From assembly GCA_951394405.1 (NCBI GenBank), contig OX596343.1, positions 1,612,001 to 1,676,000 on the forward strand: a stretch of DNA of 64,000 nucleotides, in the 5' to 3' direction. This DNA is from Coprinellus micaceus. Lineage: Eukaryota; Basidiomycota; Agaricomycetes; Agaricales; Psathyrellaceae. Each line of letters starts with the position of its first letter. Position 1 is the first letter of the stretch. Shown here one piece after another: positions 44,601 to 56,075 of the stretch. The notes under the pieces were generated by a model, which made no database searches, was not told the origin of the DNA, and saw only the letters and a program-made list of their open reading frames with translations. The position numbers were made by a program, and so were the translations under genes.

Positions 44601-47600
44601 ATAAATCAAGCAGGATATGGCAACCTGAATGGATAACGAGCCAGGAACTGGAGCTCGACTTGGGCTGCGGCCTTTACCTCAACGAAGTTTCTTTTGAACC
44701 ACTCTCGTGTCGAGGCCAGGACTTGGGCGTTGGACGGGTCACGGTGATATGCAAGAATGCTCATGAAATCGCTCTCATTCAATTTTGAATTCCCTGTGGC
44801 CTCTGACAGTCTAGTCACCAGTGAGATCCGCTGCCAATTGACGGACAGATCTTTCCCATCCCTCGCATTCCTCTACTTCCGTCGTCTCTCTTTGGCTGCC
44901 CTCTCTCTTGTTTCTCTCTGTCGTGTTCTCGCAATCTGATTATCCTTGGCACACATCCTCTCCCACTCTGATCCTTCCGGTTCGACCGGATGGCTTCTGC
45001 CATTGCCGCTCAAAGCTTGCGAAGAGCTTCGAGGAGGCGATTCGGTGGATATGATACTCCCTTCACACTCTCCTCGCAACGAGACGCGACAAATGACGCG
45101 TGACGTTTAAGGTTTAACGTTCATGAAGCTTTGCATATGGTTTCCTTCACGACCCGGTCCCCAACCGCTTCCCCAGAATCAGCCTTCCCTTGGTCACCTT
45201 CCTCGCAGCAGGCTGAATTGCTCTTGTCTCGTCAACTTCTCATGTTCTTCTCGCGAGGCTCTTGGATCCCTTCTGGGAAACCAATTCAAATATCCTCTCT
45301 CCCAACATGGGGCATCGCGACCGCTCTCCCTCGTACACTGCCAATGTCGTGTGTGGTTTATATTGAAGCGGTTTTGTGTGGGGAAGCGTTGATCGCGCTC
45401 CACTCAGGCCTCCGCCCGTTCTTCCCAATGCTCCTCCCTGTTCCCTTCGATTCCCATCCTCATCTCGCTTCCTCGCTGCGGAACCCAACAATAAACCCAA
45501 GAGGTTTCATTGGCTTTCGTAACCCCCTACGTGTCTGACTTGGCTCCGAATGGGTATCGCGACGATGACGGGACGGGGACGGGCAGCGGAGAATTCCGGA
45601 CTCCAAACTACTTCTTTTGTGGTGGCGAAGGGCATAGGACGCCGACGCTCAAAACAGACTCTACTCTGTGGTAAAGGGTGCATGTGTGCCGTACCACCTC
45701 CGTAAACCCCTGCGCTGCTAGATCGGTGATAACGAAGAACTTTGGTGCCAATCCGCTGTACTTGCGCAAGTGCTTGCTGAACAGCTGGTGGTTAAGATCA
45801 CCGATACACTTCTATGCCTTGTTCCATGACGGGGGGATCCCTTTCTAGCCGTCCCTATCCCTAGCCTGGTCGTGTTACGGATTGTAAGGCCAGGTTCTGT
45901 ACCTCAGAGAAGTCGAAGAGGGGAGAACCTCGCTGGAACTGACTTCGCCGAAGGGCGACTAGAAGACGATCGACGACTAGAGGCCACTGCCATTCACGCA
46001 TACCATCTCTTATTGATAAACGTACTTTCGCGCGCTCATATAGGATGTCCGGGTTATAGCCGATATACGAGTTTGTTTCTTTTGAAGGGCTTCTGAGGTG
46101 GACCCATTGGCATGACGCGTCGTTAATGCGTTCTCTTCCTCTCCACCTGCTAAACCGTTCGCTCTGGTAATCGCCCTCCCTTTACCCTGTTTTCGTAACC
46201 CTCCAACCCTCTTTCGCGTACCAAGTCCGCGCAACGTCACCTTGTTTCATTGAAAACTGCGATCTCTTTCCACTTCATTTATCCCCTGCGCTTTCCGTTC
46301 ATTCATTTAGTGACAACCCTCTTTCCGGTTTGTTCTAACCCCCAAAGGTCACGAAAATAGAGTTCATGGCTGTTCATTTACAGGGTAGGTGGGTAGGCGA
46401 CCCTCTACTACCGTTTCCTTCATGAACGGGTGAAACAAGACCAGGACATGAAGTTCACGCGACTTTCATGATGGCTTCGTCACAGTCAAATATGGCCCTG
46501 TGGGATTAACGCTCCTCCACTCTCGTCACGATGTCATAGGGTCTGAAATGAAGTGAATCCTAGTCTCTGTATGGTAGCCGAGGGGATTCTAGCCCGCCTG
46601 TGGATGGGATATAGAGCTCATCGATTCTGTCAACGGCTCACACAAGCATGCTTCGGCGTCGAGAATGGCAGCGGCGCTTGACAGGCAGGTTTCCGGACGT
46701 GCAATCTTCGTCTTCGGGTATCTCTATGTACGGAACTTAACTCGGCTTCTTGGGTGACGAGGCTGGCGGAATGGGTGAAGAAGGGTGAAGAGACGTGAAA
46801 CGGGAAAATAGGGTAGGTTAATCGGGGTGTGATGAGCGCCCATTTCAAGCCTACCCTGCCCGACCATCTTATCACATCCATGTACAGTATTCTGCAAGAC
46901 TTGCCACTCGACTTGTACGATGGTGGTTTGCGATAATGTTGAGTTCCCTCCTGAGTCTATGATGTCCAGAATCGGGTTTTTGCGAGGGGTTTGATCAATG
47001 ATACTCAGCACCTCGAGCTTCCATCGGACCATCCCAACCTTCTGGAGTCCAAGTCAGATGGAACTCACGAAGGCGCATGACCCTACCTAGTTCACGCTTG
47101 AGAAGTAGAAGTCGACCGTGTCGCATGGAAGAAACAGGAAGAAACCCTGGAAACTCGGAGTTGTTGCCACTCGCGCACAACAGTCGCATACACCCCGTTC
47201 GTCATTGTGTCAATGACGTCTGATCTGCACGACTTGCTCCTTACCGCGAACGCTGATCATGACCCCCTCCCCCGTGCTGGATTAATCTCATCTTCCTTAC
47301 GCGATCATACAGGTCTATGCCCTCTCAACCGTCTCTGGGTTTTGGATAACTCGTCAGAGCTGGTACTACTCTCCAAAGAGGCGATCTAGGTGAACTCGCC
47401 CCCCGCCTAGGTGGGTTGCTCGGTGGTCGTTCTCGAATCTCAGTCCTCTCGGCATCATGGAAGCTGCTGGGAAATGCGTCCTTTGGCTTTGAGCGTGGAG
47501 TGGGATTGGGACGTTGTCTCACCGTAGTCCTGCAGTTTCTAGGAGGCGCGATTCCGGGTCACCTCGTCGATCACTTCTAGGCTCCTGTGCAGGTTCACAC

Positions 47601-50600
47601 TGGGTGGTACTCCCCTTTAGTACCGACGCGTTTGGTGAGGAAGGGACGAGGGGGGATCAGGGAATAATGTTCGGAAACCCTTTAATCTGCTGGCCAGACG
47701 ACGCCAAGGCCGAGTCCGTGACGACCAAGCGACAACGCGTCTTCCCTCTCTCATGATCGCGACGGCGCAGCCTTCTGGCCTCAGGATTTCGACAACGCCC
47801 TCACGCTCAAAACCACACTCGCTCTTCGCTATCTTGTGCCCCGACGACGGCCACCCCCACACGCGCTTCCCCATCTCATCGATCGCGACTCGCACTGCCT
47901 TCCGAACCGCGTCGTCTCAACGTGACCGTATTCCGTCGCGACGATCGTTACCCGCCTCGTGGTACCTCTCTACTGCCCCCTCCAAAGTCTCCTTTGCGGT
48001 CCTTTGCCTCTCGCAGACTACCACGCTCTCTTCTGCGCCCTCTTTCTTCTTGACATTCAATTCTCACCACTGGCCCCGTGTCAACTCATGTCCCCTTCCC
48101 AACAAATTCGAATATTTCCTTCCCCATCTCCAACTCGCACTCACACTCACACCCAGGATCGTCCCCTCTCTCCGCACTCTGCGCAGGCTGCCTCGTGCCC
48201 ACCCTCGAGCCCCGGCGGAAGCTTTGCCCTCTCGGACTTTCTATGCAGCATTACCCTTTCGATATACTTTTTTGATGCAGATTGAGTGTGGAGGGAAAAA
48301 GAGGGAAAACAAATCTCGGGTACAGTTGCGCTCATGGTTGGATGAGAGGATGGTCTTGGCAGATGCAGGAACGAACGAGGAACGGGGAGGCGTGGGGGAT
48401 GAGCGAGGGTAGGGCGGTGTGTGTACTTAGGACTGGGGTGGAGTGTGTACGATGGAGGGAGGGTACGTGGGGGAGATAGTATGTGAGGAGGGGGAAGGGG
48501 CGATGTGGCGTGGGGGTGGAAGGGGCGGGTGGTCTAGCGGGATCCATTCGCATTATGAAATGCTAATTAACGTCGATCGCCCACTTTCATTCATAATCGC
48601 CTGTGATTTATGTAGTGGACTTGAGGACGCATTTGCATTCCGTGGCACTCGCGAGCTGAGCCCCCTTCCAGCCCACTTCACCTTCGTGAATACGCCTTGC
48701 AACGAATTGTAATCAAAAGGAAATGAACGAATTTAGGAGGTAAATGATATGATGATATCGTCGCGGGTGGCGTACCTAAGCGTGTGTTCACTTGGGTGCG
48801 GATATGGGTCGTAGCCGGCGCCTATGGGTCCATTACCTTCATTACTTGTCTGCGACAATGTCGCTCGTGTGCTCTCCTAGTGCGTAGGTTACGCACATTC
48901 GTGAAACTCATGATCGAAATGAAGTAAGGGGGGTTGCTCACCCGTACGATCATCCTAGAGCGCCTACCATTTATCTGGGTTCGACTTCCCAGGATCCTCG
49001 GATCCTCACCACCTATATCGAGGCTCCTCACAGCAGGAGAGGAGAGGAAGTAACCAACGCGTGCCACATATACCCACGCTTGGAGTAGCGCCCATATACG
49101 ATCGGGCGCCTGTCGTAAATGAGCACGCGCTGTGAATCGCACGTTTGTCAGCTAATGGGAGCTCGCCCTTGGCCTACCCCCCAGCTGACGTGGGGATGCA
49201 TCCCCCTTTCTGATGGAATATTTCGTCCCCTCCAGAGTCCACTCTAGGTTTGTTCTAAGTACTTACTCAATTTAACGCATGCCAGCATCGTTGAGGTCAC
49301 CCCGAAGCGAGCGCTATGAATCCAGGCACAACGCCAACATATAACGTCAGTTGCGGCGCGTTATAGACTCGACTCGACTTTGCCTCGTGGCCCTCCTCGT
49401 GTTGGCGCGTAGGCTCGCTGGAGTTGAAATTGTGGTATTTTGGTAGGTGTGATATCATTTCCATGGCGGCGTAGGCCCTAGGTGGGCACCCACGGTAAGT
49501 AATTGTAATGAAAGCGCACTATTGAATCAATTGAATTGACGAATCTTATCTTATCTCCCTCGTGCACCTCCTCGACGTCAGCGGCAGCGGCGGAGACTGC
49601 AACGCACTCTAATCTTCCCTATAAACACATACGCGTGCGCTTATCTTATCTGTAATCATCGTATCGCAATTGGAAAAGGAGAAATAGTACCAAGTGCAAG
49701 TGCGTTAGGGCTTAGACGGGCGCCTAATTGGCTCCAATGACACACAAGCCACCCCGAGCGCCGCGGAGAATCTTATCATTTTATCACCAAAGTTATCTAG
49801 GGTCGTCCTTTTACGCGTCGATCTCTAGGGCGTGTATACTTAGCCAGCACGGTCGTGTGCCGCCTGTCAAGCGCACGCGACCCATGGTATATTGGAGACG
49901 CGTCGAACGTGCCATTCAATTTCGTGCGGGCACGCGCGCGTATATGTAGTACATACCTCCTATATATCAAACAGACTTACCGGTACCGGTGGGCCAGGCA
50001 CACTGAACGTCAGTTGCTACTGTAGCTATTCATTGCGCCACACGCAAATTTTGGCCTTTCAAGCTGTGATAACCAGGCCAACGCTGCGTATTCGAGGTGG
50101 CGTCGACACTCCCGGGCCCTAGAGTTACCCCTCCGGCATTTAGGACCTGATATGGAACGCTCTTTGGTCCAATGTAGTCTTACCTTGTCTTGCATCTTCT
50201 TTCTCCAACTCGAAGGGGTGGGTGTAGACCCGTTCCAAGCAAACACGGCTCTTATGGACCCCTCTGGACTCAACGCACTCCACGGGCGTCTAACACTCAC
50301 CGGGTGCCTTGGGACCCGGAGAGCGAGTGATCGGCGTCCCTTTTCTTACCTGACAACTTGAATGTTATGCTAATACGCGCACTTGGGAGATGTCGTGCGA
50401 CAGCACGGATATGGCTACACCCCTTCGTCTGACTGTACCCTCGGTCAGACTCAATTGATAGCGCACGTGCGTTCCCGTGGCGTCCCGCGAACCTGCTAGC
50501 ATCCTGTAGTGCGCACTCAACCCGGTAGAGAGTTGCTTGGAAATATTGAGGTCACGCTTGGCACGCAATTCGTATAGGCTCGTGCGCGTGCTCACTAAAC

Positions 50601-51584
50601 TACTAAACTGGAGGTGTCAAATTTGTGTTGGGAGCGGCGGTGGCGAGGGTTCAATAAATAAATTGTGTTCGGTGTCGAGATCGGTTGGGAGTTCAAGTTG
50701 TGCCTGGGGTTGTTTTTGGAACCTACGGGGGTGCAAAGATACGATACGTGCGTCGTTTCATCTGGTTTATTTTCTTCGAGTATTTTGGACAGAGTGGACG
50801 TCAGGATTTTGCTCAATTGAGGACTAGCGCCCCCCTCGGGCTCGAAACCTAAAGGGAATGTACCCGCTTAGTGTTCGGGAGCCTCTTCGCAGATATTATC
50901 CGCCTTTCCTGGAGTCTAGGCGCGTTCGCTGACTGTCTGCGTATACTAAGTAATGTGCTTTTCCACGTAGAACTCTGAGCGCTTAATCCTCCGTCCGGCA
51001 TCCGATCAAACACGGTCACGGTCCCGGTCACTCGCGTCGACTAAATACTATAGCGCGGTCGGTTCCCCCCGAGGCCCATCGGACGTCCGAAGTAGGTTAT
51101 GAGGCGGGGAGTCCCCACCGAGGAGAATTCTGCCCTTCTCTACCTGGTTCCATGCATATGGAGTCCAAGTAACCATGGTCCGTGGAGCAGCGAACGTAGT
51201 AGGCGAATTCGAAGGAGTGGACGGGCAAAGCTCACCGCGAGAAGCGTCGGGTGATACTATGAGGGCTGCGCATTGGAGCAGAATCTTCGTGCACGGCATC
51301 TGATCAGTGAGGGGGGAGGACGGAGGTGGATGACCGTCGAGCGAGCGCTAACTCGACGCGCCCGTGCCCTGTGTGCGTGTGCGTTCGATGCCGATGTGGC
51401 CTCGCATCAGTGTCCGAGTCGACATAAGCTACCAGTTGTAGAAGTATCTTCAAATTTGGGAGACCCCGCCCAAGCCCGAGTTCCACTCGGTGAAAGCGGT
51501 GAGGATTACGTCCGATTGGAGATCCCTACGAGTACGACGAGTACGTAGACTTACGTAGTAAAGCCCCTCGATATCATCAGACTT
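41612..51584. other. About 10 kb without a gene I can support
   Basis: Open frames up to 271 codons (42874-43689) and 219 codons (47753-48412) exist, but they have Arg/Ser/Pro-rich composition, no recognisable domain and no consistent splice extension. No transposon genes, tRNAs or rRNAs were seen. GGGCGCYTAW motifs occur at 42222-42231, 42719-42728 and 49718-49727. The stretch may contain lncRNA or decayed genes. Confidence 0.5.
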
Positions 51585-52985
51585 GGAATAGGTCTGCGAT
51601 GGGTACGGAGGTCGGTGGTTCTTTTATCTATATGCTACAGAACCCAATCATTTCCAAGTATCGACTCGAGCAACTGTCGTGATTCTTAGGGTATGTTTGG
51701 GCTTGGAGTGTGGTGCGGTGCCGCCCGGGTCGGGACGTTCGGGCTGAAGTGAGGTGAGGTGAGGAGGGATGAGAGGCTTCTAGCCGCTGGATCCCTGCCT
51801 TCCTCACTCAAAATACGCGTAGACTAGGACATAATTAGAGGCCTTCGTTTATTCGTTCGTTCGGCGTACCTGATCTCCCCGAGGGTTCTAACTTCTGCGG
51901 GAGGTGCCGGCGGGGGAAGACGAAGAGCGTACAATGCAGTATGTATGTCTTGTTTCTTGTGGAGAAAAGCCTTCAAGCTTCCCGGACGGCTTGGAGTTTG
52001 TTCGATTGCGAAGGTTAAAGTAAGGTACTGACTCGGGGGAGGGGACGAAGGTAGAACCCTTCGATGCCGTTTTCACTTTTCTGTTTTCTTCTTTTTCTTG
52101 AGCGTTGTCATTGGGTCCTATAGTGGGATGCTGAGCCCATGCACGATTCATGCTTACGTTACGGTTAACCTTCCCGAACACCACGCCCACCCTTTGCTCT
52201 CCTTCTCTCCTTCTCGCTGTTGCACATACATACTTGCCGATACAATAGGGTACCGAGGATACCCTTTCTTCTACGACACGTTGCGTGCCTCGGACCTACG
52301 TGTCTTTATGAAAAGTTTGTGTACTTAGGTACGTACTCACAATGGGGTAGCCACGTCCACATCCCGCCGTTCGTCCACTCTCACTTCAAACCTTTGAATA
52401 CTCCGTGAATGTTTCGCGCAGGGGGAATGTTCCCTCATGATCAATGTTCCCTCCCCTCCATAGCGCTTAATCCGGCCGTGTGCCTCTACGCGGTCCGGGC
52501 CCCGAGTCTCCCAACATTGAGAATCTGAGATGCTGTGAAGGAGGCCTCGAGGCGAAGGAGGGAAAGCGGAGCGGGGCACGAGGCGCGTTAGTCTCGGGGT
52601 CTGTAGGTCGGAGTTGATCGTATGGGAGAGCAGGGGGTTTGTGGGCGCTTAACTCTTCTTTTTTCTTTTTTTCCTCCTTGGTGGGAGTTGGCGGGATCGG
52701 ACTTGAACCTCGTATGAGGACAAACGAGCGGGGAAGTGGGCTTTCAGCGAATGAGTCGGTACTCTTCCTCCCCCTCATTCATTCGTTTCCCGCATATGTA
52801 TGTACCTCGAAAAGTTCGAGTATCCCCTTTACATGTAGACTAAGGTGCGACCCTGCACACGGCCGGCGGGAGGGCACTTCGATTGCGGTTGAGAGCCTCG
52901 AGGTTCCTTCAGGTAAATTTCTTTATGGGACTCGGGAGTTGGTGGAGTCGGCTCCGCGGTGTGGGGGAACGACTTGAAGGGGGAG
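51585..52985 (+). repeat. Non-coding tandem duplication, unit 1 (about 1.4 kb)
   Basis: Collinear with 53115-54540. Shared blocks in order: CGATGGGTACGGAGGT, GGTTCTTTTATCT, GAACCCAATCA, GAGTATCGACTCGAG-like, AAAATACGCGTA, TACCTGATCTCCCCGA, TGACTTCTGCGGGAGG-like, GATACAATAGGGTACCGAGG, CCCTTTCTTCTACGACACGT, CATAGCGCTTAAT, GGCACGAGGCGCGTTAG, TCGGAGTTGATCGTAT, GTGGGCGCTTAACT, GGTGCGACCCTGCACAC. No long frame is conserved between copies. Confidence 0.88.
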
Positions 52986-53114
52986 GGAGGTGATGCGCTC
53001 GAGGCGGTGGGGGGGTGTGGGAGCGGGAATGGGGAGAGTGTCGAAGATGGGTTGGGGTGGTCTTGTCCGAGCGGGGACGCGGAGGCGGACGTATGCAACA
53101 GGAGACATCACGCT

Positions 53115-54540
53115 TGGAATAGTTTGCGATGGGTACGGAGGTTTGTGGTTCTTTTATCTTCTTCCAACAGGCATACTCTTTTGTCTTCGTCTAAGTATAC
53201 GTCGGAACCCAATCACTTCCGAGTATCGACTCGAGCTCGAGCAAATATACTTGTGCTTGGAAAAATGATACCGCCCGTCGGGGCGTTCGGGGTGGGACAC
53301 GGTTTTGTTAGTTGGTGTGAGGTGAGGTTCTAGTCGTCATTTAAAATACGCGTAAGCTAGGACATACTGGGGGGCCTTGGTTCGTTCGTTCGGTGCACAT
53401 GGATTCATAATGGTGGAGCTTCGTTCATTTGTGAGGTGTACCTGATCTCCCCGAAGGTTCTGACTTCTGCGGGAGGGACCGGTGGGGGAATATCCAGTGT
53501 ATTCTTATTCTTATTCTCCTTTTGCGGTGCTATGTCTGGGGCCTAATGAATTCTATAGCTTGAATGAAGTGCACTCGACCGCGTGCCAACGCTTTTACTT
53601 AATACCGAGCACCGACGATGCTACTCTTCGCAATACCTGGTAACCCCAACCGAGTCCCGACGTCCCTTGACCTTGACCTTCCTGGAACTTCCCAGCCTCC
53701 CCTCGTCCTTCCAAATTTCGAAGTCCAAACTTCAAGCTTCCACTCACTCAACCTCCCCGAGAACCGAGCCTATGCGTTCGGTGTTCGGACTTGTCCGGTG
53801 CGATACAATAGGGTACCGAGGACACCCTTTCTTCTACGACACGTTGTCGATGTGTGCCTCGGACCTACGTGGGTTTATGAAAAGTGTGTGTCTTGTATGT
53901 ACGTTACTACTTTGTCGGTTGGGCGCTGCGACGACGCCCACATCCCGCACGCCTTACCTACATACCTTCAATTGTCCGCACAGGTGGAATGTTCCCTCGA
54001 CGTTCCCTCCTATCCATAGCGCTTAATTCCGATCGTGTGCCCCCCTCACACTTACATACGGTCCAGACCCCAATGAAAGCCTCGAGGCAAGGGAGGCCCG
54101 GCGAAGCGGGGGCACGAGGCGCGTTAGACTCGGGGTCTGTACGTCGGAGTTGATCGTATTGGAGAGGGTGTGTGGGCGCTTAACTTTTTTTCTGTCTGAG
54201 TGTGGAGTGTGGAGTGTGAGCTGGCGCCACATACCCCCAAGGTCCCACTACGGAGGGTACAGGGATGTGTGGTAGAGGGTAGGTGGGGATCCTCGTCGTT
54301 CATTCGGTTCCTAGACGTACTCTCGAGAAAAAATGGAGTCCGGCGCCGCCGGATCCCTTTACATACTTACATATAAGCGCGGTGCGACCCTGCACACTGT
54401 GATGACGACCCAGCCCGGGGAAGGAAGGGGGGCCTCGAGGCGCGCTTCGATTGTGGAAGCGGGTGGGGGACCTCGAGGTGCCTTTGAGGGTACCGGAAGG
54501 GAATGGGTGGTGGTCGGGTCCGCGGTGTAAGGAGGGATGG
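53115..54540 (+). repeat. Non-coding tandem duplication, unit 2 (about 1.4 kb)
   Basis: Second unit, direct orientation, separated by about 130 nt from unit 1. Identity is patchy: long exact blocks are separated by divergent or length-variable stretches, a pattern expected of old duplication or of selection on short sites. Confidence 0.88.
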
Positions 54541-56075
54541 GCGGAGGGGACGGGAGGGATGGGGAGGGAGGGGGAAAGGGGCAGGAAAGGTATATTGGAA
54601 TGGTCCTATCCTCGCTAGCGATCGGCGTCTTCCGAACACGATATGTTTGAGTGAGCGGAGGCGGGGAAGGTACATAGCTTCTCCGCGCACAATTGAAAGA
54701 CGGACGGGAGGATTGGAAGCCAGCTTCCCTTCCAGTCCTCCGGGGTCCCAGCTCTCAATTGTTTTTGCCCTTGGATCGGTGCTAAGAGCCATGTAGCCTA
54801 CATGACCGACACCCTTCACCCTTTACTCGACGGACATGAATAGTGACACTGGCGGTGACATGCCGCGTAAAGCTAAATTGGTGTGCACGAGGCTGCTTAG
54901 CGCCGTCGAGGCGGGGTTTAAGTTTAAGATAGGGTGGGCCGAGGACGAGGGGGAGGGGAGCGGGAACGTCTAAGTAGAGGGGGGACAGGGGGGAGGCAAG
55001 GGGGAGTGGCAGCTTGCTTGCTTGGACGGACATAGGTGAATGAATGGATGGATGCAAAGTGCAAAATGCAATGATAGAGTAGACTTGGAGGTATGTATGA
55101 CGCAGAGGGGTTAGCATTTACGCGGGGTCGGCGGTGTCGCTCTCCTCTTCCTTTCTCCCGCCTCCCCTCAATCCCACTTGAGAAGTGGAAAGCGAAAGGG
55201 GGGTCCCAAGTGTGACATCGTCACCGCTGACAAATACCCACATCCACAAAAAACATTATTTCCACCCCTCAAAAACGTTCCCCCCCTCTCCCGATCTCAA
55301 TCTCCCAAAGAAACATTCGCACGTCGAATGGGGATATCGTGACGGAGGGATCTCATATGGCTACAGCCCCCGAACGGAGGCCGCTCTGGCGACGCCCACC
55401 CCCCTCGAAACTTTATTGGGTGGTGGGGTCTTGGGAACTGCTGTTACGGACACACACTCAGCAGCTCTTTTTCTGTGGACGCTCCTCGACAACGCACGCT
55501 TGGCGAAGAGAGCAGGAAGACACGCACACGTCGTTGCCGCGAGAAGCATCGAGCGCGTCGTCGTCATCGGTCGGCTCTCACCCAGCTCACATACGCGTAC
55601 GGGCTTTAGGAACGCAGGCTCTAGGAAGAACGAAGAAGGGAGAAAGGAGAAAGGAGAAGACGGGTGACAGGAAGGCACGCACACACGGAGAGGCGTTGAA
55701 TGGCCCTCGCGCTCTCGTCCATATCCCCACCCCTCAATTGATACTGCCCAAGACGACGATTCAAGGGGCAAGAACGTGCATGGCCACAACTGGGTTGTTT
55801 TCTTTCGTTTGACGCACTCTTCGGGTTTACCTTTGCTCTCTCTCCTCGACTCTCGACTTGACTGCGAGTGCGAGTGCGACGTGTATTCGCTAGCGCGTCG
55901 TCCTCGTCATTGCCGTCGCGCGCAGGTTCTCATAACATAACATAACATACCACGTACGTTTTCCCTTCCCTTCCCTTCTTCCCTTCACTCTTCCCTTCGT
56001 CCCTCTTCTCTTCCCTTCTCTTCCACTCTTCCACCACTCACAAACTAACCTCCTCCCAACAGACCACCACCAACG
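54541..56075. other. Intergenic: 5' region of the large disordered-protein gene
   Basis: No supported gene on either strand. A 160-codon plus frame at 55185-55667 has no recognisable motif. The last 110 nt are pyrimidine-rich. Confidence 0.55.
55963..56036 (+). promoter_or_regulatory. CT-rich tract before the large disordered-protein gene
   Basis: A nearly pure pyrimidine run (CCCTTCCCTTCTTCCCTTC and similar) ends 40 nt before the ATG at 56076. Such CT boxes commonly mark transcription start regions of active fungal genes. Confidence 0.45.

Noticed and set aside
46630..47200. Minus-strand fragment reading KVGMVRWKLEVLSIID and DIIDSGGNSTLSQTTI
   Set aside because: Looks protein-like, but I could not extend it into a gene with consistent exons or recognise a family.
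47753..48412. 219-codon plus-strand open frame, with an overlapping minus frame
   Set aside because: Pro/Ser/Arg composition is typical of chance frames in GC-rich DNA; no motif and no splice structure.
48525..48600. tRNA-like start GGGTGGTCTAGCGGGATCC
   Set aside because: No T-arm GTTCRANYC at the right distance and no closing acceptor stem; not a tRNA.
52098..54026. Similar short peptides (DTIGYRGYPFFYDTL and DTIGYRGHPFFYDTL) in both tandem units
   Set aside because: The similarity follows from the exact DNA block shared by the duplicated units; flanking residues and frame lengths are not conserved, so coding is not supported.
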